Origin: Paenibacillus sp. E222
GTDB taxonomy: Bacteria; Bacillota; Bacilli; Paenibacillales; Paenibacillaceae
Length of the DNA: 64,000 nucleotides
Direction: 5' to 3'
Assembly: GCF_013401555.1 (NCBI RefSeq)
Contig: NZ_CP058552.1
Location: 4,774,001-4,838,000, forward strand
The number at the start of each line of letters is the position of its first letter. Position 1 is the first letter of the stretch. Below, one piece after another: positions 54,698-63,281 of the stretch. The notes beneath the pieces are model-generated. The model worked only from the letters and a program-made list of their open reading frames with translations. It was not told where the DNA came from and ran no database searches. Position numbers and translations under genes: made by a program.

Positions 54698-57427
54698 ATG
54701 GAATTAAAAGATTTACGGATTGAATACATGCTTAATCCGATTGGACTGGACACAGTAAACCCAAGATTCTCATGGAAATTAGATTCTACTGAACAGGACG
54801 TAATGCAATCCGCTTACCGAATAAGTGTCACACAAGATTTGCAGAAAATCTGGGATTCTGAAAAGAGGGATGAAGACGTCTCCGTTTTAGTGGAATATGC
54901 TGGTCCTCGTTTACAGGCCTCGACTTTGTATCAGGTTCAAGTCGAAGTTTGGGATAACAAAGGTAATCACGCAGTCATGGAAGGACATTTTGAGACCGGG
55001 TTGCTGAATGGCAGCAACTTTCAGGCAGACTGGATTACACATCCATTCCCGAGCGAAGAAAGTGCTCCACCCGTTTTCTACAAAGAATTCTCTGTCGAAA
55101 AGGAAATTCAGCAAGCCCGAATCTATACCACTTCCCTCGGTGTTTATGAAATTGCAATCAATGGGACAAGAGTAGGAGAAGACTACTTTGCACCTGGATG
55201 GACGAATTACAACGAGCGATTGCAGTATCAGACTTACCGTTTGGACGGGATGCTAGAGAGCCAGAATAAAATAGAGATTACGGTGGGGAATGGCTGGTAT
55301 AAAGGCATATTTGGTTTCACCTGCACTCCGAACCATTACGGGGATAGAGTTGCTGCACTTGCTGAAATCCATATTGTCTATACGGATGGAACAAAAGAGA
55401 TCATTGCAACCGACAAAACCTGGCAGGTGACTACCGGACCCATCCGTTCAAGTGAAATTTACATGGGCGAGACTTATGATTCATGTTTTCATGAAAGTCA
55501 GTCCTTTCATGTGGAAACAACCTCTTTCGATAAAAATCGCCTTGTTGCTCAGGAAAGTGAACCCGTCAAAATCACAAAAAGGCTCCCTGCACTTCAGTTG
55601 ATTACAACCCCAAAAGGAGAATGTGTCATAGATTTCGGGCAAATCCTTACTGGGTTTGTAGAACTTCGAACCAAAGGGCGGAAAGGTCAAACGATAACCA
55701 TACGGCATGCTGAGGTCCTTGATAAGGAAGGAAATTTCTATCCGGATACGTTAAGACAGGCAGTATCCATTGATCAATTGATCTGTAACGGTAAAGATCA
55801 AATTTTCCGTCCTCATTTCACTTTCCATGGATTTCGGTATATCGCCATTGAAGGGGTAGATGAGATCCAGCTTGATCAATTCACAGCTTGCGTGCTGCAT
55901 TCAAGTCTGGAGGAAACAGGCCGTTTCGTGACCTCCAATGCGATGGTGAACCAATTGCAAAGCAACATTCAGTGGAGCCAAAGAGGTAACTTTCTGGATA
56001 TACCGACGGACTGCCCTCAAAGAGACGAGCGTCTAGGGTGGACAGGAGATGCACAAGTATTTGTTGGGACCGCTGCGTTCAATATGAATGTTGCTTCCTT
56101 CTTCAAGAAATGGCTGCGCGACCTTGCCTCTGAGCAGACGGAGGAATATGGGGTTCCCCATGTCATTCCTAACATTCTTGGAAATCAGGAAGGTGCTGCT
56201 GCCTGGAGCGATGCCGCTGTTATTGTCCCTTGGGTCATGTACCAAACCTATGGAGATCTTCGATTGCTGCGAGAACAATATGACAGCATGAAGGGGTGGA
56301 TTGATTATATTACTGCACGTTGTGGAGCGAATGGATTATGGCAGACTGGTTATCAATATGGGGACTGGTTAGGGTTGGACAAAGAGGAGATTAGTAACGA
56401 TAGAACAGGGGCTACAGATGTTTATCTGGTAGCAAACGCTTATTATGCGTATTCGACCGAACTGGTTGCAAAGACAGCCAAGCTTCTGGACAAAACCGAA
56501 GATGCCGTCCGTTACGAAGAATTGCATAGCCAGATCAAACAGGCTTTCAATGCAGAATATATCTCTTCAACTGGCAGACTGGTCAGCGAAACTCAAACGG
56601 CCTGCGTGTTAGCGCTACACTTCAACCTTGCCGAGGAGAGATACAAGGATCGGATTCGCAAGACGCTTGAAAACAATATAGCGAAACATAAAAACCATCT
56701 CACGACAGGATTTGTTGGTACTCCATATCTGTGTCATGCCTTATCGGACAATGACCTGCATGACCTTGCTGGTACCTTGTTTCTGAAAGAGGATTTCCCA
56801 TCTTGGTTGTACGCTGTAAAAAAAGGGGCTACCACGATATGGGAACGGTGGAATTCCATTCTGCCTAATGGTGATTTCGATACATCAGGTATGAATTCCT
56901 TGAATCATTACGCCTATGGATCCATTGGGGAATGGATGTATAGAAAACTCGCGGGAATTAATCCAATTGAGGCAGGTTATAAGAAGATTCTGATAAAACC
57001 TCAATTCATCCGAGGAATCAGTTCGGTAGATGCTGCTTTTGATTCGGTCTACGGAGAGATAAAAAGCTCTTGGTCATGCAGGGCGGGTAAAATTATTGTA
57101 AATGTAACGATACCAGCAAATACAACAGCAATTATTGTACTGCCTAAGAAACCTGTGCCTGTAGAGGTTGGTTCCGGATCTTACAGCTTCGAATATGCGA
57201 CGCAAATCAGTCTCGAAAGAGAACGGTTTACCATGGATTCGACACTCAAAGAGATTGTGGAAGAGCCCACAGCAGTTCGAATGTTAAACGAGCACGCTCC
57301 CGGTATGCTGGATCACCCGATGATCCAATATGCTTATGATTTATCTGTAAGCGAATTGCTGGCCAATACGCCAGAGGAGACCGAACAGTTATTTAGAAGA
57401 GTCATCCAAATGCTCAATGCATCTTAG
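54698..57427 (+). CDS. GH78 alpha-L-rhamnosidase
   Basis: 909 residues from ATG 54698 (AAAGGTGG at 54683). N-terminal Bac_rhamnosid_N sandwich domains, then an (alpha/alpha)6 barrel with the acid motif DCPQRDERLGWTGDA (from residue 438) and WERWNSILPNGDFDTSGMNS; C-terminal sandwich (KKILIKPQFIRGISSVDAAF). The last 65 residues (STLKEIVEEPTAVRMLNEHA...) form an extra helical module also present in the GH3 and the SDR of this island. No signal peptide: cytoplasmic removal of terminal rhamnose. Confidence 0.94.
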   Translation: MELKDLRIEYMLNPIGLDTVNPRFSWKLDSTEQDVMQSAYRISVTQDLQKIWDSEKRDEDVSVLVEYAGPRLQASTLYQVQVEVWDNKGNHAVMEGHFETGLLNGSNFQADWITHPFPSEESAPPVFYKEFSVEKEIQQARIYTTSLGVYEIAINGTRVGEDYFAPGWTNYNERLQYQTYRLDGMLESQNKIEITVGNGWYKGIFGFTCTPNHYGDRVAALAEIHIVYTDGTKEIIATDKTWQVTTGPIRSSEIYMGETYDSCFHESQSFHVETTSFDKNRLVAQESEPVKITKRLPALQLITTPKGECVIDFGQILTGFVELRTKGRKGQTITIRHAEVLDKEGNFYPDTLRQAVSIDQLICNGKDQIFRPHFTFHGFRYIAIEGVDEIQLDQFTACVLHSSLEETGRFVTSNAMVNQLQSNIQWSQRGNFLDIPTDCPQRDERLGWTGDAQVFVGTAAFNMNVASFFKKWLRDLASEQTEEYGVPHVIPNILGNQEGAAAWSDAAVIVPWVMYQTYGDLRLLREQYDSMKGWIDYITARCGANGLWQTGYQYGDWLGLDKEEISNDRTGATDVYLVANAYYAYSTELVAKTAKLLDKTEDAVRYEELHSQIKQAFNAEYISSTGRLVSETQTACVLALHFNLAEERYKDRIRKTLENNIAKHKNHLTTGFVGTPYLCHALSDNDLHDLAGTLFLKEDFPSWLYAVKKGATTIWERWNSILPNGDFDTSGMNSLNHYAYGSIGEWMYRKLAGINPIEAGYKKILIKPQFIRGISSVDAAFDSVYGEIKSSWSCRAGKIIVNVTIPANTTAIIVLPKKPVPVEVGSGSYSFEYATQISLERERFTMDSTLKEIVEEPTAVRMLNEHAPGMLDHPMIQYAYDLSVSELLANTPEETEQLFRRVIQMLNAS

Positions 57428-57455
57428 GTATGAAGGGGAAAGGGTTGATTATGAA

Positions 57456-57480
57456 GGCGCTGCAGGAAACGAGCAGCGCC
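57456..57480 (+). terminator. Terminator after GH78
   Basis: GGCGCTGC (57456-57463) and GCAGCGCC (57473-57480), then ATTTTG. Confidence 0.75.
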
Positions 57481-57576
57481 ATTTTGTATTACAGAAATTC
57501 GTTATGGAAGAACGAAAGATTAGCACTTAAAAAAAGGGATAAGCACCAATACGAATTTACTAAAAAAATAATGAAG

Positions 57577-57629
57577 TTACCATATTAAACCCTTGAGGAG
57601 GACTAAAATAATGTTTGAAAGCGGTACCA
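57577..57629 (+). promoter_or_regulatory. Symporter promoter: TTACCATATT box, -10 and cre
   Basis: TTACCATATT (57577-57586), TAAAAT (57604-57609), cre TGAAAGCGGTACCA (57616-57629). Confidence 0.65.
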
Positions 57630-57646
57630 TGAAGCGAATGAAATAA
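57611..57646 (+). CDS. Possible 11-codon leader peptide before the symporter
   Basis: ATG 57611 after GAGGAGG (57595-57601) encodes MFESGTMKRMK and stops at 57644-57646, 12 bases before the symporter start. But the -10 box and the cre overlap this stretch, so the transcript may start too late to include its ribosome binding site. Weak call. Confidence 0.25.
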   Translation: MFESGTMKRMK

Positions 57647-57658
57647 GGGGGAACAGCA

Positions 57659-59086
57659 ATGAAAGCAGAACGAGAAATCCTTAATCCATCAGTTGTAAAG
57701 GGAAGCAAGAAGTCCAAGGCATTAGGTCTTGATGCCCAAGGCATTCAGAAAACAATGCGCCCTTACCATTACTTAGGTGACGGAGCAGCGCAAGTTGCCT
57801 TAAACTCCATCAGCGGACTGATTGGGATGTTAACTTATTTTTATACAGACAAGGTAGGGATTGCTGCTGCCACAGTGGGCACGATTATGCTCATCACCAA
57901 ATTTATCAATGCAATAGCAGACTTGCTGATGGGTAGGATCGTTGATGCGACAAAATCCAAATATGGAAAGGCCAGACCTTGGATTCTATGGATGGCTCTC
58001 CCCGCAATGGCATCTATCATATTACTGTTCACAGTGCCCGCCGAGGCATCATCAACGGTAAAAACCTTCTATGCGTTAGCTACAGTTGCCTTTGCTTCAG
58101 CTATTGTGTATACGGGAATTGCGATCCCTTTCGGAAGCTTGATGGCGATCCGTACCAGAAGTGTAGAAGAACGCGGTAAAATGGGCCTTACCCGAACCAT
58201 CTTTGGATATATTATCGGGATGATTATCGCTATCGCATTAATTCCATTAACCAATATGCTTGGTGGGGATCAAAAAGCATGGATTATCGTTGCGGTTGTT
58301 CTGGGTATTGTATCTTTCATTTCCTTAATCCTGACCTTCTTAGCATCCAAAGAAAACAATGCTGGCGAAAGTATTGTTGAAAGCGATAACATTCCTTTCT
58401 GGGAAAGCATTAAGCTCCTATTCCAGAACAAATACTGGGTCATCATGCTGTTTGCTCAGTTATTGATCAACATGCTCTATACGCTTAATGGTTCAACAGG
58501 AATCTATTACACCAAGTATATTCTCGGGAATGAGAACCTGATCGGAATCATGGGGGCAGTTGGATTAGTCCCGGTTTTTTTGGGATTTGTTATGGTGGGA
58601 CCCATGATCAAGAAATTCGGACTTACCAGAACTGCACGGATAGGCATGATTCTTGGCATCGTTTCATCACTTATTCGTTGCTTTATGCCATATAACTTTA
58701 TTGCAGCTATAGTACTTGGCGGTATCGCGACACTGGCAACCATTCCAATGATGGCTGTCGGCGGAGTGTTGGTGAACAACACCGTGGAATACGGTGAATG
58801 GAAGACAGGTAAACGCCTAGTTGGGATGGTCAATAGTGCAAACAGCTTTGGCGTTAAAATTGGTACGGGCCTGGCTGCCGCGATGATCGGCTGGATTCTT
58901 GCCATGGGCAACTACGATGGAGCGTTAGTAACACAGGCGGATTCAGCGATTACCAGCATCCTGGTTCTGACGGTATATCTTCCTTTGGTGATATTCGTTC
59001 TTACGTATCTCTGCTTGCGCAAGTACGATTTGGATGAGAAGTATCCTCAAATTGTAAAAGAACTGGAAGAACGCTTGAATCCTTAG
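57659..59086 (+). CDS. GPH-family (MFS) glycoside:cation symporter
   Basis: 475 residues, 12 predicted membrane helices. YFYTDKVGIAAATVGTIMLI, LMGRIVDATKSKYGKARPWI and NTVEYGEWKTGKRLVGMVNS are characteristic of glycoside-pentoside-hexuronide symporters such as XynP/YicJ/MelB. AAGGGGG precedes ATG 57659. Likely imports the rhamnosylated or glucosylated substrate of the neighbouring GH78 and GH3. Confidence 0.93.
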   Translation: MKAEREILNPSVVKGSKKSKALGLDAQGIQKTMRPYHYLGDGAAQVALNSISGLIGMLTYFYTDKVGIAAATVGTIMLITKFINAIADLLMGRIVDATKSKYGKARPWILWMALPAMASIILLFTVPAEASSTVKTFYALATVAFASAIVYTGIAIPFGSLMAIRTRSVEERGKMGLTRTIFGYIIGMIIAIALIPLTNMLGGDQKAWIIVAVVLGIVSFISLILTFLASKENNAGESIVESDNIPFWESIKLLFQNKYWVIMLFAQLLINMLYTLNGSTGIYYTKYILGNENLIGIMGAVGLVPVFLGFVMVGPMIKKFGLTRTARIGMILGIVSSLIRCFMPYNFIAAIVLGGIATLATIPMMAVGGVLVNNTVEYGEWKTGKRLVGMVNSANSFGVKIGTGLAAAMIGWILAMGNYDGALVTQADSAITSILVLTVYLPLVIFVLTYLCLRKYDLDEKYPQIVKELEERLNP

Positions 59087-59152
59087 GAAGATGCAAGTTA
59101 TCGCGGATTACTGGGATTAAATGAACCTATTTGAAAGTGAATCGTTAAATAT

Positions 59153-59187
59153 GATAGTATTTATATTGTAGTGATATTAATACTATC
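59153..59187. promoter_or_regulatory. Inverted repeat upstream of the P450 gene
   Basis: GATAGTATT (59153-59161) and AATACTATC (59179-59187), 18 bases before the start; likely an operator or part of the promoter. Confidence 0.5.
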
Positions 59188-59205
59188 GTTTTAAGGAGTG
59201 ATGTG

Positions 59206-60438
59206 ATGTTTACCAATGAAAATCAAGGTCGTTCCAAGTCCAAAGTAGATTTCATGGATCATTCTTTCATTCAGCAGCCTTTCCCAGTCTACGAAAAGCT
59301 GCGTTCCGAAGAGCCTGTCCATCGACTATTACTGCCAAGTGGGCATGCTGCGTGGATGGTTACCCGATATGAGGATGCCGTCAACATTTTGCAGGATGGT
59401 CGCTTTGTAACCGGAGTTCTCGATAACAGGAATGATGAAACGGAGGAGACACTTCCTCCACATCAGGTAATTATTTCACGCAATCTGATCAGTGTTGGTC
59501 CTGAAGATCATCGTCGACTGCGGCGCTTGATTCAGAAGGCATTTACTCCCCGAATGATTGAGAGGCTGCGGGGACGAATTGTGGAAATAAGCGATGAATT
59601 ACTAGACAAGATTCAGGCAGGAAACACTCGGGAGTTTGATTTGATCGAGGACTATGCCTTCCCACTGCCCATTATCGTTATTTGCGAAATGCTAGGCGTT
59701 CCGCTGAAGGATCAAGACAAATTCAGAGCCTGGTCCAACACCATTATGGAGAGTGTCAGCAATCCGCAGATGAATCAGGAGAGCGATGAAGTAATGAAGG
59801 CTTTTGTGGATTACTTACAAGAACTGATCACGGATCGTCGTAATCATATTCAACAGGACCTCGTCAGCGATCTCATCAGCATAGAGGAAGAAGGTGACAA
59901 ACTAACAGAGCAGGAGTTATATGCACTCGTGTTCGTACTCATCATAGCGGGGCATGAAACAACAGTAAATCTGATCGGGAACGGCATGCTGGCGTTGCTG
60001 GAACATCCCCAGCAAAAGCAACTACTTATGGAGCAACCGGCTCTGATTCAAGCGGCGGTTGAGGAAGTGCTGCGATTTAACGGGCCGGCAGAAATTAGCA
60101 ATGTTCGATGGGCTGCAGAAAATGTTGATTTTCAAGGAATACAAATTCGCCAAGGAGACATGATGCTGGTCGCTTTATCCTCAGCGAATCGGGATTCCAG
60201 TCGATATGAAAACCCCGATACGTTTGACATTACTCGCAAAGTCAATGACCACATTGCTTTTGGTAAAGGAATTCATTATTGTCTTGGAGCTCCACTTGCG
60301 AGACTTGAAGGCGAGATTGCGATCAACGCTTTACTTCAACGGCTGCCGGAGATTCGGTTAAATACGGATGCGGAACTGCTGGAGTGGAGGCCAGGTATGA
60401 TCATCCGGGGGCTCAAAGCTTTTCCAGTCGTATACTAA
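59206..60438 (+). CDS. Cytochrome P450 (bacterial class I, CYP107-like)
   Basis: 410 residues from ATG 59206 (AAGGAG at 59193). Oxygen-activation helix VFVLIIAGHETTVNLIGNGM, ExxR in EEVLRFNG region and heme-Cys359 in FGKGIHYCLGAPLARLEGEI. No ferredoxin or reductase gene is nearby, so it must borrow electrons. May hydroxylate the aglycone freed by the rhamnosidase/glucosidase (inference). Confidence 0.94.
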   Translation: MFTNENQGRSKSKVDFMDHSFIQQPFPVYEKLRSEEPVHRLLLPSGHAAWMVTRYEDAVNILQDGRFVTGVLDNRNDETEETLPPHQVIISRNLISVGPEDHRRLRRLIQKAFTPRMIERLRGRIVEISDELLDKIQAGNTREFDLIEDYAFPLPIIVICEMLGVPLKDQDKFRAWSNTIMESVSNPQMNQESDEVMKAFVDYLQELITDRRNHIQQDLVSDLISIEEEGDKLTEQELYALVFVLIIAGHETTVNLIGNGMLALLEHPQQKQLLMEQPALIQAAVEEVLRFNGPAEISNVRWAAENVDFQGIQIRQGDMMLVALSSANRDSSRYENPDTFDITRKVNDHIAFGKGIHYCLGAPLARLEGEIAINALLQRLPEIRLNTDAELLEWRPGMIIRGLKAFPVVY

Positions 60439-60560
60439 ATTCCGCGCATGCGATTGATTTCAGCTATTCAAATGCTTAGAAACAATGCCCTGATGGATGA
60501 TACACATAGAAATGATAGATTTGACCCAAAATTAATCAATATATTGGAGAGATGAACCTA

Positions 60561-61586
60561 ATGAGTTATGACGAGAATATCCGAATTGGTGAATTGTTGA
60601 ACAACGCAGAATCGTTTGCTGTACTGGAAAAGCATTTGCCGGAATTCGTGAAAGAACCAACGTTCAAGATGGCCACTAACTTTACGTTGGATCAACTAGC
60701 TGCATTGCCTCAGGTAGATATTCCTTTACCTACACTTCAGATTTTGAAGCAGGAACTGGCAACCATTGCGTTTGAAGCAACAGTCCAGAAGCAAGAAATT
60801 GGTGCACCGACAGGAAATAAAGAAGGTATTTCTCTGGAAGGTAAAGTGATCATTGTTACGGGAGCTGGCAGTGGGATTGGAAGAGCCAGCGCGGTGATGA
60901 TGGGATCTCGCGGAGCGAAGCTTGTACTGGTTGATTTCAATGAGCAGACAGGGGGAGAAACGTTAGCACTGGTTCGCGAAAATGGCGGCGAAGCTACATT
61001 TGTACAGGCTGACGTATCCAAAGAGAGCGATGTTCAAAACTATATTCAAAAAGCAGTAGAAGCCTATGGAAAAATTGATGTGGCATTCAACAACGTGGGC
61101 ATACTCCAGAAATTCCAACGTTTTCAGGATATCTCCGAGGAAGAATATACACGGATCATGGATGTGAATGTGAAAGGGATCTTTTTAGGCATGAAATATG
61201 CCTTGCAGGTTATGGATAAACAGGGATACGGTCATATCATTAATACTGCGTCCACTACGGCTATTCGTGCTGAACACAGTCTGGCTGCATACACGGCTAG
61301 CAAACATGCGGTTGCGGGATTGACCAAAGCGGCGGCCATTGAATATGTACGCAAAGGTATTCGCATCAATGCTATCTGTCCAGGAGGTGTAGCTACAACA
61401 TTGACGGCTGCGGTTCCCCAATCGTTGCAGGAGAGTGGCTATGTGCCTGAAGAGTTTCCGAGTATGCGGATCGGGCGTTATGCAGAGCCAGAAGAACTCG
61501 CCCAGATCGTTGCGTTTCTTGCATCTGATTATTCCAGTTATATGACAGGATCAATCATCCTCGCAGATGGTGGCATCACACTTTAA
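60561..61586 (+). CDS. SDR oxidoreductase with N-terminal helical module
   Basis: 341 residues from ATG 60561 (GGAGAG at 60546; ATG 60552 is too close). Residues about 4-75 (DENIRIGELLNNAESFAVLE ... ILKQELATIA) resemble the C-terminal modules of the local GH3 and GH78. The rest is a classical SDR: TGAGSGIGRASAVMM, NNVGILQKF, YTASKHAVAGLTKAA, IILADGGITL. Such an N-terminal fusion on an SDR is unusual. Likely NAD(P)-dependent oxidation/reduction of a sugar or aglycone. Confidence 0.9.
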   Translation: MSYDENIRIGELLNNAESFAVLEKHLPEFVKEPTFKMATNFTLDQLAALPQVDIPLPTLQILKQELATIAFEATVQKQEIGAPTGNKEGISLEGKVIIVTGAGSGIGRASAVMMGSRGAKLVLVDFNEQTGGETLALVRENGGEATFVQADVSKESDVQNYIQKAVEAYGKIDVAFNNVGILQKFQRFQDISEEEYTRIMDVNVKGIFLGMKYALQVMDKQGYGHIINTASTTAIRAEHSLAAYTASKHAVAGLTKAAAIEYVRKGIRINAICPGGVATTLTAAVPQSLQESGYVPEEFPSMRIGRYAEPEELAQIVAFLASDYSSYMTGSIILADGGITL

Positions 61587-61690
61587 TGGTTTGAAGAAAT
61601 TTTATTAGATGAAATAAAGTATATAATCATCAACGTTTTTTAATTACGCATAACTCTAGATATAGAGGAGCGACATTGTCAATTAATGAG

Positions 61691-61815
61691 ATGTCGCGGG
61701 ACGTTCAAAGTCGCTATTATAGCGACTTTTTTGTTTTAAGGAAAAGCTGAGGACAAGAACATAGTCCATGTGATCAATGATTAGATGTACATCTAATCAT
61801 TGATCACATGGACTT
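61691..61815 (+). repeat. Interspersed repeat, copy E (shortened) with a giant palindrome
   Basis: GTCGCGGGACGTTCAAAGTC, hairpin AAAGTCGCTA/TAGCGACTTT with T run, one GGACAAGAACATAGTCC unit, then a perfect 52-bp palindrome at 61763-61814 centred on ATGT|ACAT. The long stem of other copies is missing. Confidence 0.8.
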
Positions 61816-61849
61816 AAACAAGAAAATATTCACGATGTTATGTGATAAC

Positions 61850-61998
61850 TGTCGAGGGACAAGAACATATTCCTATTGAAGTCGCTATTTTAGCGGCTTT
61901 TTTAATTTATCGGTACAAGTTCTTGTCCCGAGCCAAGGACAAGAACTTGTACCGATTACCGAAATGGACAAGAACATGTTCCTATTTCCGGTTAGGCG
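61850..61998 (+). repeat. Interspersed repeat, copy F, fused to the end of merR
   Basis: GTCGAGGGACAAGAACATAT, terminator-like hairpin, perfect long stem CGGTACAAGTTCTTGTCC / GGACAAGAACTTGTACCG, then GGACAAGAACATGTTCC and GGTTAGGCG, where it meets merR coding sequence. Copies E and F are only 35 bases apart. Confidence 0.85.
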
Positions 61999-62324
61999 TT
62001 TTTGCATATAATTTTCTCCAGACGGAATTGTGTCTGTGCCACTGCACGTTCCTTAGCTTTGTGCATGAGCAAAAATTGTTTTCTGGCATCGAGAGGAGGA
62101 TCTCCTTGTCGAATCAGTTCTGTGTAAACCTCAATATCCTCAATAGACATATCCGTATCTTTCAAAGCGATAACCAACTCCAGCCACTCTAGGACTTCGT
62201 TCGAATATTCTCTTCTACCTGAAGCATTACGTTCCACATGAGGTAAGCTGTCTTCTTGTTCATAATAGCGCAGGGTGGAGCGACGTAAACCTGTAATTTT
62301 CTCAACTTCACTAATACTGTACAT
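61992..62324 (-). CDS. MerR-family regulator, C-terminally truncated copy
   Basis: 110 residues from ATG 62324. Nearly the same protein as the MerR at 50271 up to TQFRLEKII, then CKNA and a stop, whereas the relative continues for 14 more residues (RKIAIYDVLMHKKMK). The stop TAA is the TTA of the repeat's GGTTAGGCG, so repeat insertion or recombination cut the gene. DNA-binding part is intact; the shortened coiled coil may weaken dimerisation. The upstream AAGTTAACTT operator (62341-62359) is kept, with poorer -35 and -10. Confidence 0.8.
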   Translation of the reverse strand: MYSISEVEKITGLRRSTLRYYEQEDSLPHVERNASGRREYSNEVLEWLELVIALKDTDMSIEDIEVYTELIRQGDPPLDARKQFLLMHKAKERAVAQTQFRLEKIICKNA

Positions 62325-62486
62325 GCCAAACGATCCTTTCATAGTTAAAGTTAACTTGAAGTGAATTGCACACTAGTAACGTGTTATATGCCAAATCAAA
62401 GACTGATCACAGTCAGCGGTAAAATATAAACGACAACGAAATGACTTATGCATGCTGATGTTATGAAGTTTTAAAGCATAGAATCC

Positions 62487-63281
62487 TCATTTTAGATAGT
62501 TACTCACATTGTTCTTAAAATCTCGTGGTGTCATGCCGTAAATAGCCTGGAACACCCGATTGAACGTACGCTGGCTATCGAATCCTGCATTCATCCACAC
62601 CGTTGTTAGAGACGCATCTGTGGTACGAATTAGCATGGAAGCATACTCAACCCGAAGCATCGATAGATAGTTTCGTAGATTCATCTTGAATCGCTTGGAG
62701 AAGATGCGAGAAATATAATATTTACTTACGTTAAACTCGGAGGCAAGTGTGTCTAGGGTGATGGGCTCGGTGAAATGTGTTGCTAAGTATTCCATCAGCT
62801 TCTTGGATAAATCCTGCACGGGGAGTTGCTGTACTTGTTCAAATTCAATTTTGCGCAATAGATGCGCGATGATGATGTGAATCCAACCAAGCTTAATGGC
62901 ATAATCATCATCCCGTTTCACTTTCTCAAATGCAATTGCAACGTCTTCATGAACATATGGTTTAGTAATAGTTGGATTCTTAGGATGGAAGCGAGTCAGA
63001 TCAGGAAACAGACCGCCTAAGAGCTTGGGATGGATAATAATTAACACCTCCCTCGTATAGGAATTCCCAGTTGTTTCGTAACGGTGAACCATATCAGGGA
63101 ATATCATTGCTGCGTCACCTTCGTGCAAATCATACGTTTGATCATTCACTTCAATCCGTTGAGACCCTGAAATGACATATAGAATTTCAAGATATCCATG
63201 CATATGTGGAGGGAAAGAAATCTCCTTCAAATTCCAGATAACCGATAATTCATCCTTACGAATCTCATAAAAAGGTAACAT
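62487..63281 (-). CDS. AraC-family regulator with cupin sensor
   Basis: 264 residues from ATG 63281 (TGGAGGT at 63297-63290). N-terminal cupin (FPPHMHGYLEILYVISGSQR, DLHEGDAAMIFPDMVHRYET) probably binds a sugar; C-terminal AraC HTH (LDTLASEFNVSKYYISRIFS, AGFDSQRTFNRVFQAIYGMT, PRDFKNN). Divergent from the membrane sensor gene at 63496; target genes probably lie to the right of the window. Confidence 0.93.
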   Translation of the reverse strand: MLPFYEIRKDELSVIWNLKEISFPPHMHGYLEILYVISGSQRIEVNDQTYDLHEGDAAMIFPDMVHRYETTGNSYTREVLIIIHPKLLGGLFPDLTRFHPKNPTITKPYVHEDVAIAFEKVKRDDDYAIKLGWIHIIIAHLLRKIEFEQVQQLPVQDLSKKLMEYLATHFTEPITLDTLASEFNVSKYYISRIFSKRFKMNLRNYLSMLRVEYASMLIRTTDASLTTVWMNAGFDSQRTFNRVFQAIYGMTPRDFKNNVSNYLK

